Assembly: GCF_000004075.3 (NCBI RefSeq)
Contig: NC_026659.2
Location: 3,906,001-3,970,000, forward strand
Length of the DNA: 64,000 bases
Direction: 5' to 3'
Source: Cucumis sativus
Lineage: Eukaryota > Streptophyta > Magnoliopsida > Cucurbitales > Cucurbitaceae
Program-made: the position numbers and the translations under genes
Part shown: piece after piece, positions 24,480 to 35,658 of the stretch
How the letters are laid out: every line of letters begins with the position of its first letter
Numbering within the stretch: the first letter of the stretch is position 1
The notes under the pieces: model-generated
The model's database searches: none
What the model saw: only the letters and a program-made list of their open reading frames with translations
What the model was told of the DNA's origin: nothing

Positions 24480-25755
24480 TATAAGTTTGAAAATATTGGA
24501 AGATGATCCAACTTTGGCTACTGCGTATGACACAAAAAATAACAACGAGACAGCATTGCATGTCATGGCTAGAAAACCATCCGCATTCCACAGTGGAGAT
24601 CGACTAAGCTTTTGGAAAAGTTGCATCACTTGTCAGTTCTCTTTTAACTGCAATTTTACACTTCAAAATTATTTAGGCTAAGTTGTTGCAAATATATTGA
24701 AATTCCACAGAATTTAAACTTAGCTCTAATACTCATGTATTAGTGATAGACCATATATTGCTACAATATTAATCTATTATGATTTTGTTATATTTGAAAT
24801 TATTCTAGAAAACAAGATTTTTAATCTTTGTTGTGCATGCACAACAATGAAAAGGATATCAGAAAAAGAAGAGATGAAGGTACTAGCCTATGTTGTATAC
24901 GAGTTGCCACAAAAGGAAATGCTGAGCTTCATAAGACATCCTCCAAGATTGCTTCACGACGCTGCCAGTGAAGGAAATGTGGAGTTTTTGTGTTTTACTG
25001 ATTCGTAGATATCCAGATATTGTATGGGAAGAAGACGATGATGGTAAAAGTATATTTCACGTAGCGGTTGAGCATCGACTTGAGGACGTGTCCAATCTAA
25101 TATATGAGATTGGTGGCCTTAAGGACTTTTCTGCAAAATATAGAATAACTGTCAAAGGAAAATATAATATTCTACATTTGGCTGCAAAACTAGCTGCTCC
25201 TAACCACCTCAATAGGGTCTCAGGAGCAGTCCTTCAAATGCAACGTGAATTACTTTGGTACAAGGTAACTTACTTAATTATCAAGATGAATATACCATCC
25301 AAAACTTTTGGGACAATTAATAATTAAGTAAGTATGGGTTATTGGATTCACTGCCACAATAATGCAAATGTATGGGTTCCTAAAATAGTGGCTACCACAA
25401 CAATTGATCCAGTTTGCTGCTTTTGCGTGCTGCAGTTTAAACTATGGGTGGATATATATCACAACACCTATTTGTCTAAATATCTTTTTAGACAGTCTTT
25501 GCCCTCTCGATTGCTTATTGGATTCACTGCCACAATAATGCAAATGTATGGGTTCCTAAAATAGTGGCTACCACAACGATTGATCCAGTTTGCTGCTTTT
25601 GCGTGCTGCAGTTTAAACTATGGGTGGATATATATCACAACACCTATTTGTCTAAATATCTTTTTAGGCCTCGTCAACGTAAATTGTCATCATCTCCTTT
25701 CACTTTACCCTTACCTAAGGCTATTGCTTGTTCTGAAGCTAATTCTGCAAGTTAA
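24480..25755 (+). pseudogene. Decayed PGG-ankyrin copy C
   Basis: It lacks exons 1 and 2. An exon 3 equivalent (24480-24632) still reads ETALHVMARKPSAFHSGDRL, but its donor is gtcagt instead of gttagt. The exon 4 equivalent (about 24848-25263) has lost the segment matching ELVESLWKH and carries a one-base insertion near 24992 that shifts the frame before RYPDIVWEEDDDG. The first part of exon 5, including the PGG motif, is gone. What remains is the last membrane segment (CCFCVLQFKLWVDIYHN) in two tandem copies. It is not expected to make a functional protein. Confidence 0.9.
25336..25668 (+). repeat. 176-bp tandem duplication of the PGG-protein last exon
   Basis: A unit starting ttattggattcactgcca at 25339 recurs at 25515 and runs to ctaaatatctttttag. 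Both units lack the same segment (the third membrane span region) found in the intact genes. The deletion joins at a shared attcact word, which suggests a microhomology-mediated loss that preceded the duplication. Confidence 0.9.
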
Positions 25756-25894
25756 TAGTTCTGCATTTTATTTGTAGGATACTACATTTACTATTCTACG
25801 CCTTCAAAACCAAATTGAAGGTTTTTTAGAATACAAACTTAGTGAATTAAAATCAGTTGAAAATTTCTGTTGAGATGATTGGTGTTTATATCAA

Positions 25895-27015
25895 CTATAA
25901 AAGTGAGTAAAACAGAGAGCGAGATAGTTGTAAGAACTCATCTGAGAAAGAATTGAAATCTTCTCCAAGAAAGTACAAAAAATCTGCTCCAATCTTCCCA
26001 TGGACGTAGGTCTTTGCTTCTCTATATTTCTTCAGAATCTTCATAGATCTTGTAATTTCCTCATCAATGTGTGTAGTTATCTTCTGCCACGAAACGAGGA
26101 GTATCGCCAAAGCCGTGAATAAGTGGAAGTTCTTTGTTCTTATTATCCATAACCTCAGCATGCAATTAATAATTACAACTCCGGAAGCAGCTGCAAAGCA
26201 TAATGCAGCGTTCTTATGTCTATTTTTCTTACAGACTTCCTCTTTGATCATTTGTTTTACAAGCTTTTCCACAAAATTGATGTGCTTTGCTCCTTGTCTC
26301 TCGTTAAACAATGATTCGTTATCGTCCAAAATAGATAGAGCATTTTCCCAATCACCCACAAGTGCAGTTCGATGCAGATTAATCCTTTCTTCAAGATTTT
26401 CAATTCTTTCTCCTGAATTAAAACATATTGACATGTTTTATTTTCTAATGTAATACAACACGTTTATATAGTCTATTTTGTGTTGTGATATGCTTCTATA
26501 CAACCAAATATTATACTTCAAAATGATATACTTCATCATTTTCAGATCAACAATATGATATATATATTTGCTAATTTCAGTATGTCAATCAGGAGAGAGT
26601 CATTGAAAAGATAATTAGATGGATTTTGTATATATTTACGAGAAGAAGAGGTACAATATACATAAAGGCTCATCTAAAACCAATCGTAGTTTACTATGTT
26701 CACCCCCAGTATGAGCAATTATGGGTTTATAACCGAACTAATTGAACCTTTCGTTCAACTGAAATGGAAAAAAAGACAAGAAAAAGAGTTTAGAAATGAT
26801 ATAGATTTACATACTTTGTTGAACAAAATGGGAGGAAATGTTGGAGTGAGGTGAGGGGGAGGAGCTTCTGAACCGTGGGTGTGAATTTGAGTGGTAAAAT
26901 TAGCAAGTGGGTTTTGGGGAATCGAAGCTGGAAAAGTCGAGATTAGGAAGGTGGAAAGTAAAATTAGTTGATGAATTATTGTTATTGGTATTTTGTTGCT
27001 CTGTAACCTTCATTC
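25895..27015 (-). pseudogene. Inverted PGG-ankyrin N-terminal fragment (copy D)
   Basis: On the minus strand an exon 2 equivalent starts at about 26414 after a gttttaattcag acceptor. It reads ENLEERINLHRTALVGDWEN and KNRHKNAALCFAAASGVV before losing the family frame near 26160. An exon 1-like piece ending TTTTGTTCAACAAA with a gtatgt donor lies near 26815-26830. After the break an open frame runs on with sequence unrelated to the family (TRSMKILKKYREAKT...) to 25895. No PGG half is present. Exons 1-2 are in the opposite orientation to every other ankyrin copy. Confidence 0.8.
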
Positions 27016-27068
27016 TTCTCAACAACATGCAACAACAATGATGGAATTAAAGTAAAAAGTGGAAGGAG

Positions 27069-27284
27069 CAGTTAGTATCTTCCGCTCGTTTCCCCCCGCA
27101 ACTCACAAATTCAATTTTCTTACTGAAGGAGAAGCTTCAGTACTGCACTAGCCCTCTCCCTCTCTCCATTTTCTTTTTTGTCTCTCTGAGCTTTTTTATG
27201 ATGCAAATCTTCGTAAAGCTTCTTGTTTGGTGAAGTTGCAGTCAGTTCAAGGATACAACAATGGCAGCTTCCATTTCGCTCACT
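27069..27284 (+). pseudogene. Duplicate of the SKS gene 5' flank, leader and first codons
   Basis: About 210 bases align with 35465-35682, upstream of and into the SKU5-like gene. Shared words include ctcacaaattcaattttctt, tatgatgcaaatyttcgtaa and gttcaaggatacaac, then ATGGCAGCTTCCATTTCGCT at 27261 against the SKS start at 35659. Identity stops within ctcact, where PGG-ankyrin exon 5 sequence begins. The resulting frame closes after 12 codons. Confidence 0.85.
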
Positions 27285-27480
27285 AGAGGCCAAATGTGAT
27301 GATTGATGATCCTCTCAAGTTGACACCACAGGAGTTATTCACTAAAGAGCACAAAGATCTTCGAAAAGATGGGGGAGGCGTGTGAACAAGAAGCACAACG
27401 AAGTCTTGCACGTTTGTTTCAACTTTAATTGTTACATTCATTTTTGCATCAGCTTTCACATCCTGGTGGTAACAAAAGTG
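27281..27480 (+). pseudogene. PGG-domain exon fragment (copy E)
   Basis: It matches the start of ankyrin exon 5: agaggccaaatgtgatga, ttgacaccacaggagttatt, and caaagatcttcgaaaagatg. A seven-base duplication (gatgattgatgatcc) and an insertion in the GEAWMRNT region shift the frame. Similarity ends just past the PGG codons, near 27475. It is adjacent to, and in the same direction as, the SKS leader copy, so any transcript from that promoter copy would read into it. Confidence 0.85.
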
Positions 27481-29188
27481 AAGTCACCCATGCTTGGCAC
27501 GATCTTTGATCGAGAAGTGGGAGAGTTCGATCTCATTTTCTACGATTGTTGTATTAAAAAAATAAATAGTTTAATAGTTTTTTTAGTACAATTGTTGAAT
27601 GAAAGTTTTAACATTTCACATATAAAAAAAATGAAAAATTATGTTAATTATCAACTAACCATTGCTTTTTAAGAAGACGATTTTGCAATCTATCTAAAGA
27701 TCATGAGTTCAGTTGTCATCAATTTAGAGTTACATTAGAATAGCCCATTCATTCAAGTCCATTTACTATTTGTTTGCTTTATTTCATATATGTCTTTCTT
27801 GGCTCAATGTATTAAAACCCATATGTGTGTTGTAGATTCAAGCTGTTCCAAGAGACATGATTTGACGTGATGAGCGCAGTGCAAAGTTTTTCTTCTCCTT
27901 AAATATTTGAAGATTCGTAGAATATCATATATGAAATGATAAGCTTTAAGTTAGACTCGAACATTTATTGACGTATAAAGACGGGAAGAGAGAATTGCAA
28001 TAATATAGTTTTAAAAAATACAACATTTACAAAAAAAAATCTGGAAAAAAATTTGCTGTTAATATATATGTTTTGAAACTAAAATTATGTAAAAAAGAAG
28101 ACTACAAAATTGGGGTGTTTTGTTATTATATTCCGAAGTCGATGCCTCAAAGGCTAGAGTCATTAGTCACAAGTTGGCCACTAATTTTGAGTTGGAAAAT
28201 TTGAAAATGGTTTACCCTACAAATTTTCTTTTCATTTTTTGTTTACAATAAAAAGCTTATAAAGTCAACTAATAAATGAACCTAATTGGAAAGTTCACCG
28301 AACCTCGACTATCCTTATATTGATGCTTTCGTTATTAGATATTATATTAAATTTGATTTTCACTTAAATGGATAATTTATTAAAATGATTATGTGTTTTA
28401 ATGGTGTTTTATAAAACCACTAAAACACACGACAAAAACTCATTACTTATTTTGCTAGTTTGTCAATTTTACCATTTTTTACAGCTCCCCTATTACTACT
28501 TATACAATTTTTTTTAATATTAAATTGAAATTTGTATAATTTAAATTACAAACTGCATTTTCAATAGGTAAATTATAAAGATCTTATATGACAAAATATA
28601 GAAAATCTCACAAGCAAAGATGAACAAAATTTCCAGGCTATTTAATTAAAGCAATATCCCTAATTTAATATAAACTTTAAATAAATAATACTACAAATAT
28701 ATTAAACATAAAATTATATAAAAAGAAAAATCACCCAATGAAAAACGAGAGAAAAGAAGAAAAAAAAGACAATTGAAGAAAAATCCTGAATTTCCTTGTA
28801 TATCTTACTAAATGGTTATTTAAAGAGAAAATTAAAAGGTTTGAAGTGATTTTACAAAGATTTGTCACAAAACCAACTTACTAAACCTATAATTAATTAC
28901 CCAATTGCAATAACTAAAACATATATATTGTATATTATAGCAAAAAATTCATAATATCAATTATACGTGTTGAAGTTGGAGGCTAGTTTCCGTGTGCTTC
29001 CCTGCCCTAACATGTGAAGAGTAATTTGTTTTTTATTCAAAGAATTGACCAAGAAAATTTCCTAGTTTTCGCCATGTTCTTAATTAATTAATTAATTTCA
29101 TGGTAATATATATATTTTGGTGTGTTCGTAGCCTTAAATATTCATCATTCTTGAAATATAGTAAGGAGAAGGAGGTGGAGGAATAACA
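27481..29188. other. Intergenic, AT-rich, no gene seen
   Basis: No supported coding sequence. It includes upstream DNA of ankyrin copy B, with the aaaaagcttataaagt match to copy A's upstream region near 28250. Confidence 0.5.
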
Positions 29189-32100
29189 ATGAATCCTACA
29201 CCGCGGGTCGTCGGACATATTTTGAAACAAAGTATGTAAATTTCTAACCCCAACCAACCATTTTTTCTTTCTCCTCTCTGTGGGCATGTGCTTCACCTCG
29301 GTTAACCTTTAACCAGAACTGAACCATGCACTCGTCTATCTCGTCATTATCGTTGTTATTGTTATTTTTTTTTAGAAGTCTTTCCTTTTGAAACCAATAA
29401 AAGTGGATTATTTGGTTTCAACGGGGGCTTAGTTCGAACTTAAATCCATTTTTGCTTTGTTTTTTTTAAGCTCAATCTTCAACATGATGTTAATTTTATG
29501 AGGAAAAAAAAACTGGGAAAATGGTTAGAAATAGTTTCATTTAATTTCAACTTGTTTTCAATTTCAAAACTACTATGTTTTTTTAAAAAAACCCTTTTTA
29601 AAATATATTAATTTTTTTAAAAAAAGATTTGTTCCTTATGATCAATATATAGCAAATTTTAATTTCATTTTTTTAAATGGTTCCAATGTATATATATATA
29701 TATATCAAATCTATTAATTTTTTTTAGAAAATTAAACTGAGTTTATCAGTTTTGTTTTTTAAAATTTTTTGTTCCCTATATATATATATATTTGTTGCCT
29801 GCATATATATATATATACACACATATATCAATTTTTTCTAAAGTTGGTTAATATACCAAAATCTATATAAAAAAAAGTTTAAACAAATTTAAAGAGGAGT
29901 GGTCATAAATAGAAAAAAAAAATGGAACCTAGTTACAAAATATAGTTTAAAAAAAAAAAAATCTAAAATGAGCTACATAAATATGGATGATTTTATAATT
30001 GTAAATAATTTCAATTTTTTTTGGCTGAAAATGTCCCAAAATTAAACGTGAATATATCAATTTTATTTCTAAATTTTGTTAGTTCTCTGTATATATTTTT
30101 TTAAAAAAATTTAAATGTGAATACGTCAAAATCTATTAAAAAAATTAAATACGAACTTATGTTGTATACAATAAATGTCTATATTTCTATCGATGATTTA
30201 TAAAATCAAATCAAAATTTGAAAATGGTCAAAAAGTTATTTTGTTTTTTAAATTTAACTAAAAGAATTTAATCTTTCCATTTAAGAAAGATACAAATGAG
30301 AAAATAATAATTTTTAAAAATAAAATGGTCATAGTAGGTTAAGAATTAATTTAGCTTTTTCTATGTTATCAGTTGTTTTTTCTTTCTCGATCGATGAGAT
30401 ATCGGGTAGTACTAAGATTAATTAGATTTTATGATTTTCTCAAATAGTATATATATTTCCAAAATTTATATCAAATGTTATATGATGATGAAACGTAAAA
30501 GTGGTCTATATATAAAAAATGTTTGAATTGATCTATTTTAGTGATAAATTATCAAAATATATAGTTTTTATCTATGATAAAATCGTATTACAGATGAGTT
30601 GATGATATGATTTTAACTAATTAAGGGGAAAGAAAAGAAAATCTTGAAGAAAGGATTAATCTGTATCGAACTGCACTTGACGGTGATTGGGATAATGCTC
30701 TATACATTTTGGACCATAATCCATCGTTGTTAAGTGCTTCAATAACGAGAGACAAGGAGACAGCTCTTCATATTGCTGCTGGAGCCAAGCACACCAATTT
30801 TGTGGAAGAGCTTGTAAAAAAAATGAGCAAGGAGGAAGTTGGTAAGAAAAATAGACATGGAAATACTGCCTTGTGCTTTGCTGCTGCTTCTGGAGTTGTA
30901 AGAATTGCTGAGCTGATGGTGGAGAAGAACCAGGATCTTCCACTTATTCGTGGCTTTGGGGATGTTACTCCTCTTTTCATGGCAGTTTCTTACAAATGTA
31001 GACCCATGGCTTTGTATCTCTTGTCTGTCACTGAACTCACTGAGCTAACCTCCCAAGAAAAGATCGAGCTTCTTATTGCCACCATACATAGTGACTTTTT
31101 TGGTAAATATAGTCAACTTCTTCATGCATTATCATACATATATATAGTATATACACACAAAAAACCAATCACATCACACATGTGGTTATCAAAATTGATG
31201 AGACATTATCATATTTATTTTTAACTTGTTTTCTTTACAGATATCAGTGTAGAAATCTTGGAACATGATACAACTTTGGCTACTAAGAATGACACAAAAA
31301 ATAACAACGAGACAGCATTGCATGTCATGGCTAGAAAACCATCAGCAATTGATAGAGGAAATCAGCTAAACTTTTGGAAAAACTGCATCAATTGTTAGTT
31401 TATACGTTTATCCTTTTAAATTCTTCATTTTGTCAATATTAATGGCATATAGAACCTTTTTTTTGCTTCATCTTTGATTGCACAGCCGTGAAAAGAGTCT
31501 CCAATAATGAAGAAGAAGAGATGAAGACATTAGCCCGTGAGTTAGTTGAATCATTATGGAAACATGTTGTATATGAGTTGCCACAAAAAGAAATGTTGAG
31601 CTTCATAAGGCATCCTTCAAGATTGCTTCATGATGCTGCCAGTGTAGGAAATGTTGAGTTTTTGGTTTTGCTCATTCGTAGATATCCAGATATTGTATGG
31701 GAAGAAGACGATGATGGTAAAAGTATATTTCACGTAGCGGTTGAGAATCGACTGGAGGATGTGTTCAATCTAATATATGAGATTGGTGGCCTTAAGGACT
31801 TTTCTGCAAAATATAGAACAACTCTCAAAGGAAAATATAACATTTTACATTTGGCTGCAAAACTAGCTGCTCCAAACCATCTCAACAGAGTCTCAGGAGC
31901 CGCCCTTCAAATGCAACGTGAATTACTTTGGTATAAGGTAACTTAATTTACCAATTCATACACACATTTGTGTTAGCTTCAGCTTAAACTTTTGAGACGG
32001 TTAATTTAGCACAAACTTTTTTTTCTTATTCGCTTTCAAATTGAATAATGAAGGAAGTGGAAAAGATAGTTCTGTCATCCCAACTAGAGGCCAAATGTGA

Positions 32101-32806
32101 TGATCCTCTTAAGTTGACACCACGAGAGTTATTCACTATAGAGCATAAAGATCTCCGCAAAGATGGCGAAGCGTGGATGAGAAACACAGCAAACTCTTGC
32201 ATGCTTGTTTCAACTTTAATTGCCACAGTCATATTTGCAGCAGCATTCACAGTTCCTGGTGGTGATGATATTGAAGGCACTCCTATATTTCGAAGGAAGT
32301 TTTGGTTCACTATTTTTGTTATATCAGATGCAGTTGGTTTGATCTCTTCATCATCCTCTATTTTGGTGTTCTTGTCAATCCTAACTTCACGGTACGCCGA
32401 ACACGATTTCTTGCACTCCTTGCCCTCTCGGTTGCTTATTGGATTTACATCGTTGTTTGTCTCCATTGTGTGCATGGTGGTGGCGTTTAGTGCAACCTTC
32501 TTCATTCACTACCACAATAATGCAAATATATGGGTTCCTACAATAGTGGCCACAACGACGATTGTTCCAGTTTGTTGCTTTTGCATGCTTCAGTTTAAAC
32601 TATGGGTGGATATATATTATAACACCTATTTGTCTAAATTTCTTTTTAGGCCTCGTCAACGTAAATTGTCCTCATCATCTCCCATTACTGTTTTTTTCTC
32701 ATCTACGACCATTACTGGCTCTTCCACTTTACCCTTGGTCGAGGCTATTTATAATGAATCGTCTGAACGTACATATATTGAGCATCCCCACTCTACCCCT
32801 CGTTGA
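29189..32806 (+). CDS. PGG-domain ankyrin-repeat membrane protein (ITN1/ACD6-like), copy B
   Basis: Same family and architecture as copy A. Five exons join in phase: 29189-29231, 30626-31102, 31241-31393, 31486-31937 and 32054-32806, for 625 residues. The first exon encodes only 14 residues (MNPTPRVVGHILKQ) and is followed by a 1,394-base AT-rich intron. In both copies exon 1 ends one base into an Arg codon at a gtatgtaa donor, and this supports the model. Ankyrin motifs are HGNTALCFAAASGVV, ETALHVMARK, RLLHDAASVGNVEFL and FHVAVENRLEDV. PGG is at 443-445, with four predicted membrane spans. The C-terminus after SKFLFRPRQRKLSSSSP is family sequence, unlike the transposon-derived end of copy A. 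The right arm of the inverted repeat starts about 47 bases after the stop. Confidence 0.92.
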
Positions 32807-32852
32807 GTGCCTTGCATGCTGCAATGTTGTCATCTACTTGACCTTCGGTCAC

Positions 32853-33612
32853 GGATAGATAGTAATGTATAGGCTATCATTCATAACTTAAGTATTCTTT
32901 ATTATTATTACCAGTGATAATCTTCTATTTTTGGTGTATAAAGTAATAAAAGTAATATATCCTTCTATCATTAATAGTAGTAAGAGCGATAGTTTCTACG
33001 ATTATCTATTAGTTCTCTATAACTAGTACTAGTGATAGAAAGTTGCGTGTTTAAATTATTAATAATCAATGATCAAAGTCTTCAAATATTGTCTATTCAA
33101 ATACGTTGAAAAATGTACTTCTTGTCAACTTTATTTTAGTATCGTTAACTTCCATAAACCAATATTCTATTGATAGAAGATAGTTATTGATAACTATGAT
33201 GTTGGATTATATTGGATTATATGAATAATCTTTTAGGTACAGTTGAGGTTGGATTATATCAATAATGTGTAAATAACACATTATCAAACTATTAGGTTGG
33301 ATTCAATTTCTTCCCACTTTTCAAGCTTGTATATTTGATTTTTGTTTCTCTTCTCAATTTGATTCTCTTGGTCATTATCATCGTAAACTTACTCATATTA
33401 CAAATACACATATGATTAGTAATTTAATTAATGAGTCACTTGTAAAAATGACAAAATAAGTTATAATAATTAAGTTCATGACACACACATTTTATATTTG
33501 CAAAAATGACAAAAATGAAGTCCAGCCCACACATGAAGAAATAAAATGTCACAAATGTCATTGTTACTCATACAAGTCTAATACACCTTATACAAGTCTA
33601 ATACACCTACTA
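32853..33612 (-). repeat. Right arm of a long inverted repeat
   Basis: Reverse complement of 23570-24335, starting directly downstream of ankyrin copy B. The outer edge ends near a short duplication of tacaagtctaatacacct at about 33570-33609. No coding sequence inside. Confidence 0.85.
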
Positions 33613-33960
33613 ACACTCCTTAATATACCTGATACTTCTTGATATATTTGATTGATATACTTGATGCACATGATACTTTTTGATACACATTTGAAACATT
33701 ACTAATATATGTATGATATACTTGATACACTGAATTCTTTACTTATACAATTGATTGATTAAGTGCACTTGATATGTTTGAAGTTCTACTTATACACTTG
33801 ATATACACTTGTAAACTTGATTTATATCATTGATAGTAATGATTCACTTTACTGATATGTTTTAACAATATATTGTTGATATACTTGATAATGATACACT
33901 GAGTTACATCATTCATATACTTGATAATACTCTAATGAACTGCATAAAATTTGAAAAAAT
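33613..33960 (+). repeat. Degenerate short-period repeat based on TTGATAYAC
   Basis: The words ttgatatac, ttgatacac, ttgatatatt and tgatactt recur every 12-30 bases across this stretch. It looks like a decayed minisatellite or transposon interior. No gene is seen. Confidence 0.5.
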
Positions 33961-35658
33961 AAAAATCACGTAGTAAGTATATTAGCCAACTAATACATGT
34001 AATATAAGTACATCACACAACACTGATATACGAAATTGTGACAAAGTAAAACAAAAAAATTAATGTAAAAAAATAAAACAAAATCATTTGGAATCAGATT
34101 CAATTCAAAATACACGAAGAAAGTAAAAAAAAAAAAATCACAAATGAAGTTAAATTACTCCGATCAACAACTATTATATTATATTTTATATTGCAATTAT
34201 TGTACTATTGATATTTTAAAATTAAGATTTAGATAGAAAAATAAATAATTTTTTATAGTATACAAATAAATAAATAATTAGGACGTTAAAGAGTGAGAGA
34301 ATAAATAAATAATGAGTAGGACATTCAAATGAGGAAGAGAAATAAGATATATTGAATAGTAGTTTAGTAATAATAACAAATTTAAGATGAAAAAAGTGAA
34401 AATTTTGTCATATTTGCAAAATTCTAAAATAATGTGCTATAATTGCTATATCATATTCTCAAAATGTCCTCCTATGCAATTTTCCATAAATAATATTATT
34501 TTATGGTTAAATAATTAAAACATTTTCAGAATTTTCATAATTAACTTCACAAATTTAATATAAAAACAAACTATTTCCATAAAATATCCTAATAATATTT
34601 TCATGCACAATTTCATTATAATCTTATGTGTAGACGAACATTTATAAAACCTTAAACCCAAACCACTCTACAAAGTTTATAAGATATTGAAATTGATGTT
34701 TATGTTAGTGGTGTGACCTACATCCTTGAAGTAAATTAAGGAGTGAAACTTACAACTTCATACACCTTATTCCAAACTTCTTGCACTAAATACATCATAA
34801 AATTGTTCATACACCTTATTCTAAACTTCTTGCACTAAATACATCATAAAATTGTTACTCAATGCAATTAGTCTATCCATATGTATGTAAAATTGAAATT
34901 TTCATGTGGAAATTGATAGTTTAAGGGTAAAATAAAGTTTTCATCCGTTGGACACCTTTAGTCTTCAAGTTTGGTTTGAATAATAGTTTTAAATGGTGGT
35001 GGAATGGATCCATTTGAGCGTTATAATTGCTACTTGCTACTGTCCATCTCCTCTCCTCTTGAAGCAATTCGTCTCTTTCGTGAACGAAGCTAAGACTTTT
35101 GAGAATATCAACAACAACTTCAAACAATCTCTAAAATGATTGGGATTTTTTTTTTTTTTGTCAAAATTTGAATCTCTTTGGGCAAGCATTGAAAGCATCA
35201 CCCAGATGTTTTATCTTCAGTATATCAATTATTATGCACTTCCCTAACGCATGGGTAGAAAAGGGTGGATATGAAGAAATAAAGACATAATCTTTCAACA
35301 CTTGATCATCTTATGTATGGAAACTTTTAGAATTATTGTAGCTTACTTTTGGACTAAAAGTGCCTATTTATAAAGGTTCTCTCAGTAATCAAATAAAATA
35401 GCTTACTTACTCACATGGTATATACCTCCAAGTAATTTGAATATTTACAACTTTGGCCATCACCTTTTCATATTCTCCTACCTTCCCTTTCGTTTCCCCC
35501 TCCCCACTCACAAATTCAATTTTCTTACTCAAGAACAAGCTTCACTACTGTACTCACCTTCTCTCTCTCTCACTCATTCTCTCCCAGCTTTTGTATGATG
35601 CAAATTTTCGTAAAGCTTCTTGCTTGGTGAAGTTTGCAGCAGGTTCAAGGATACAACT
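33961..35658. other. Upstream region of the SKS gene
   Basis: AT-rich to about 35440, then pyrimidine-rich leader sequence (35470-35600) leading to the SKS start. A minus-strand frame at 34921-35127 has no recognisable family and is not called. The last 190 bases are the part duplicated at 27069. Confidence 0.5.
34759..34856 (+). repeat. 49-bp tandem duplication
   Basis: Two adjacent copies of a unit starting catacaccttattc (34759 and 34808) differ by one base. Confidence 0.9.
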
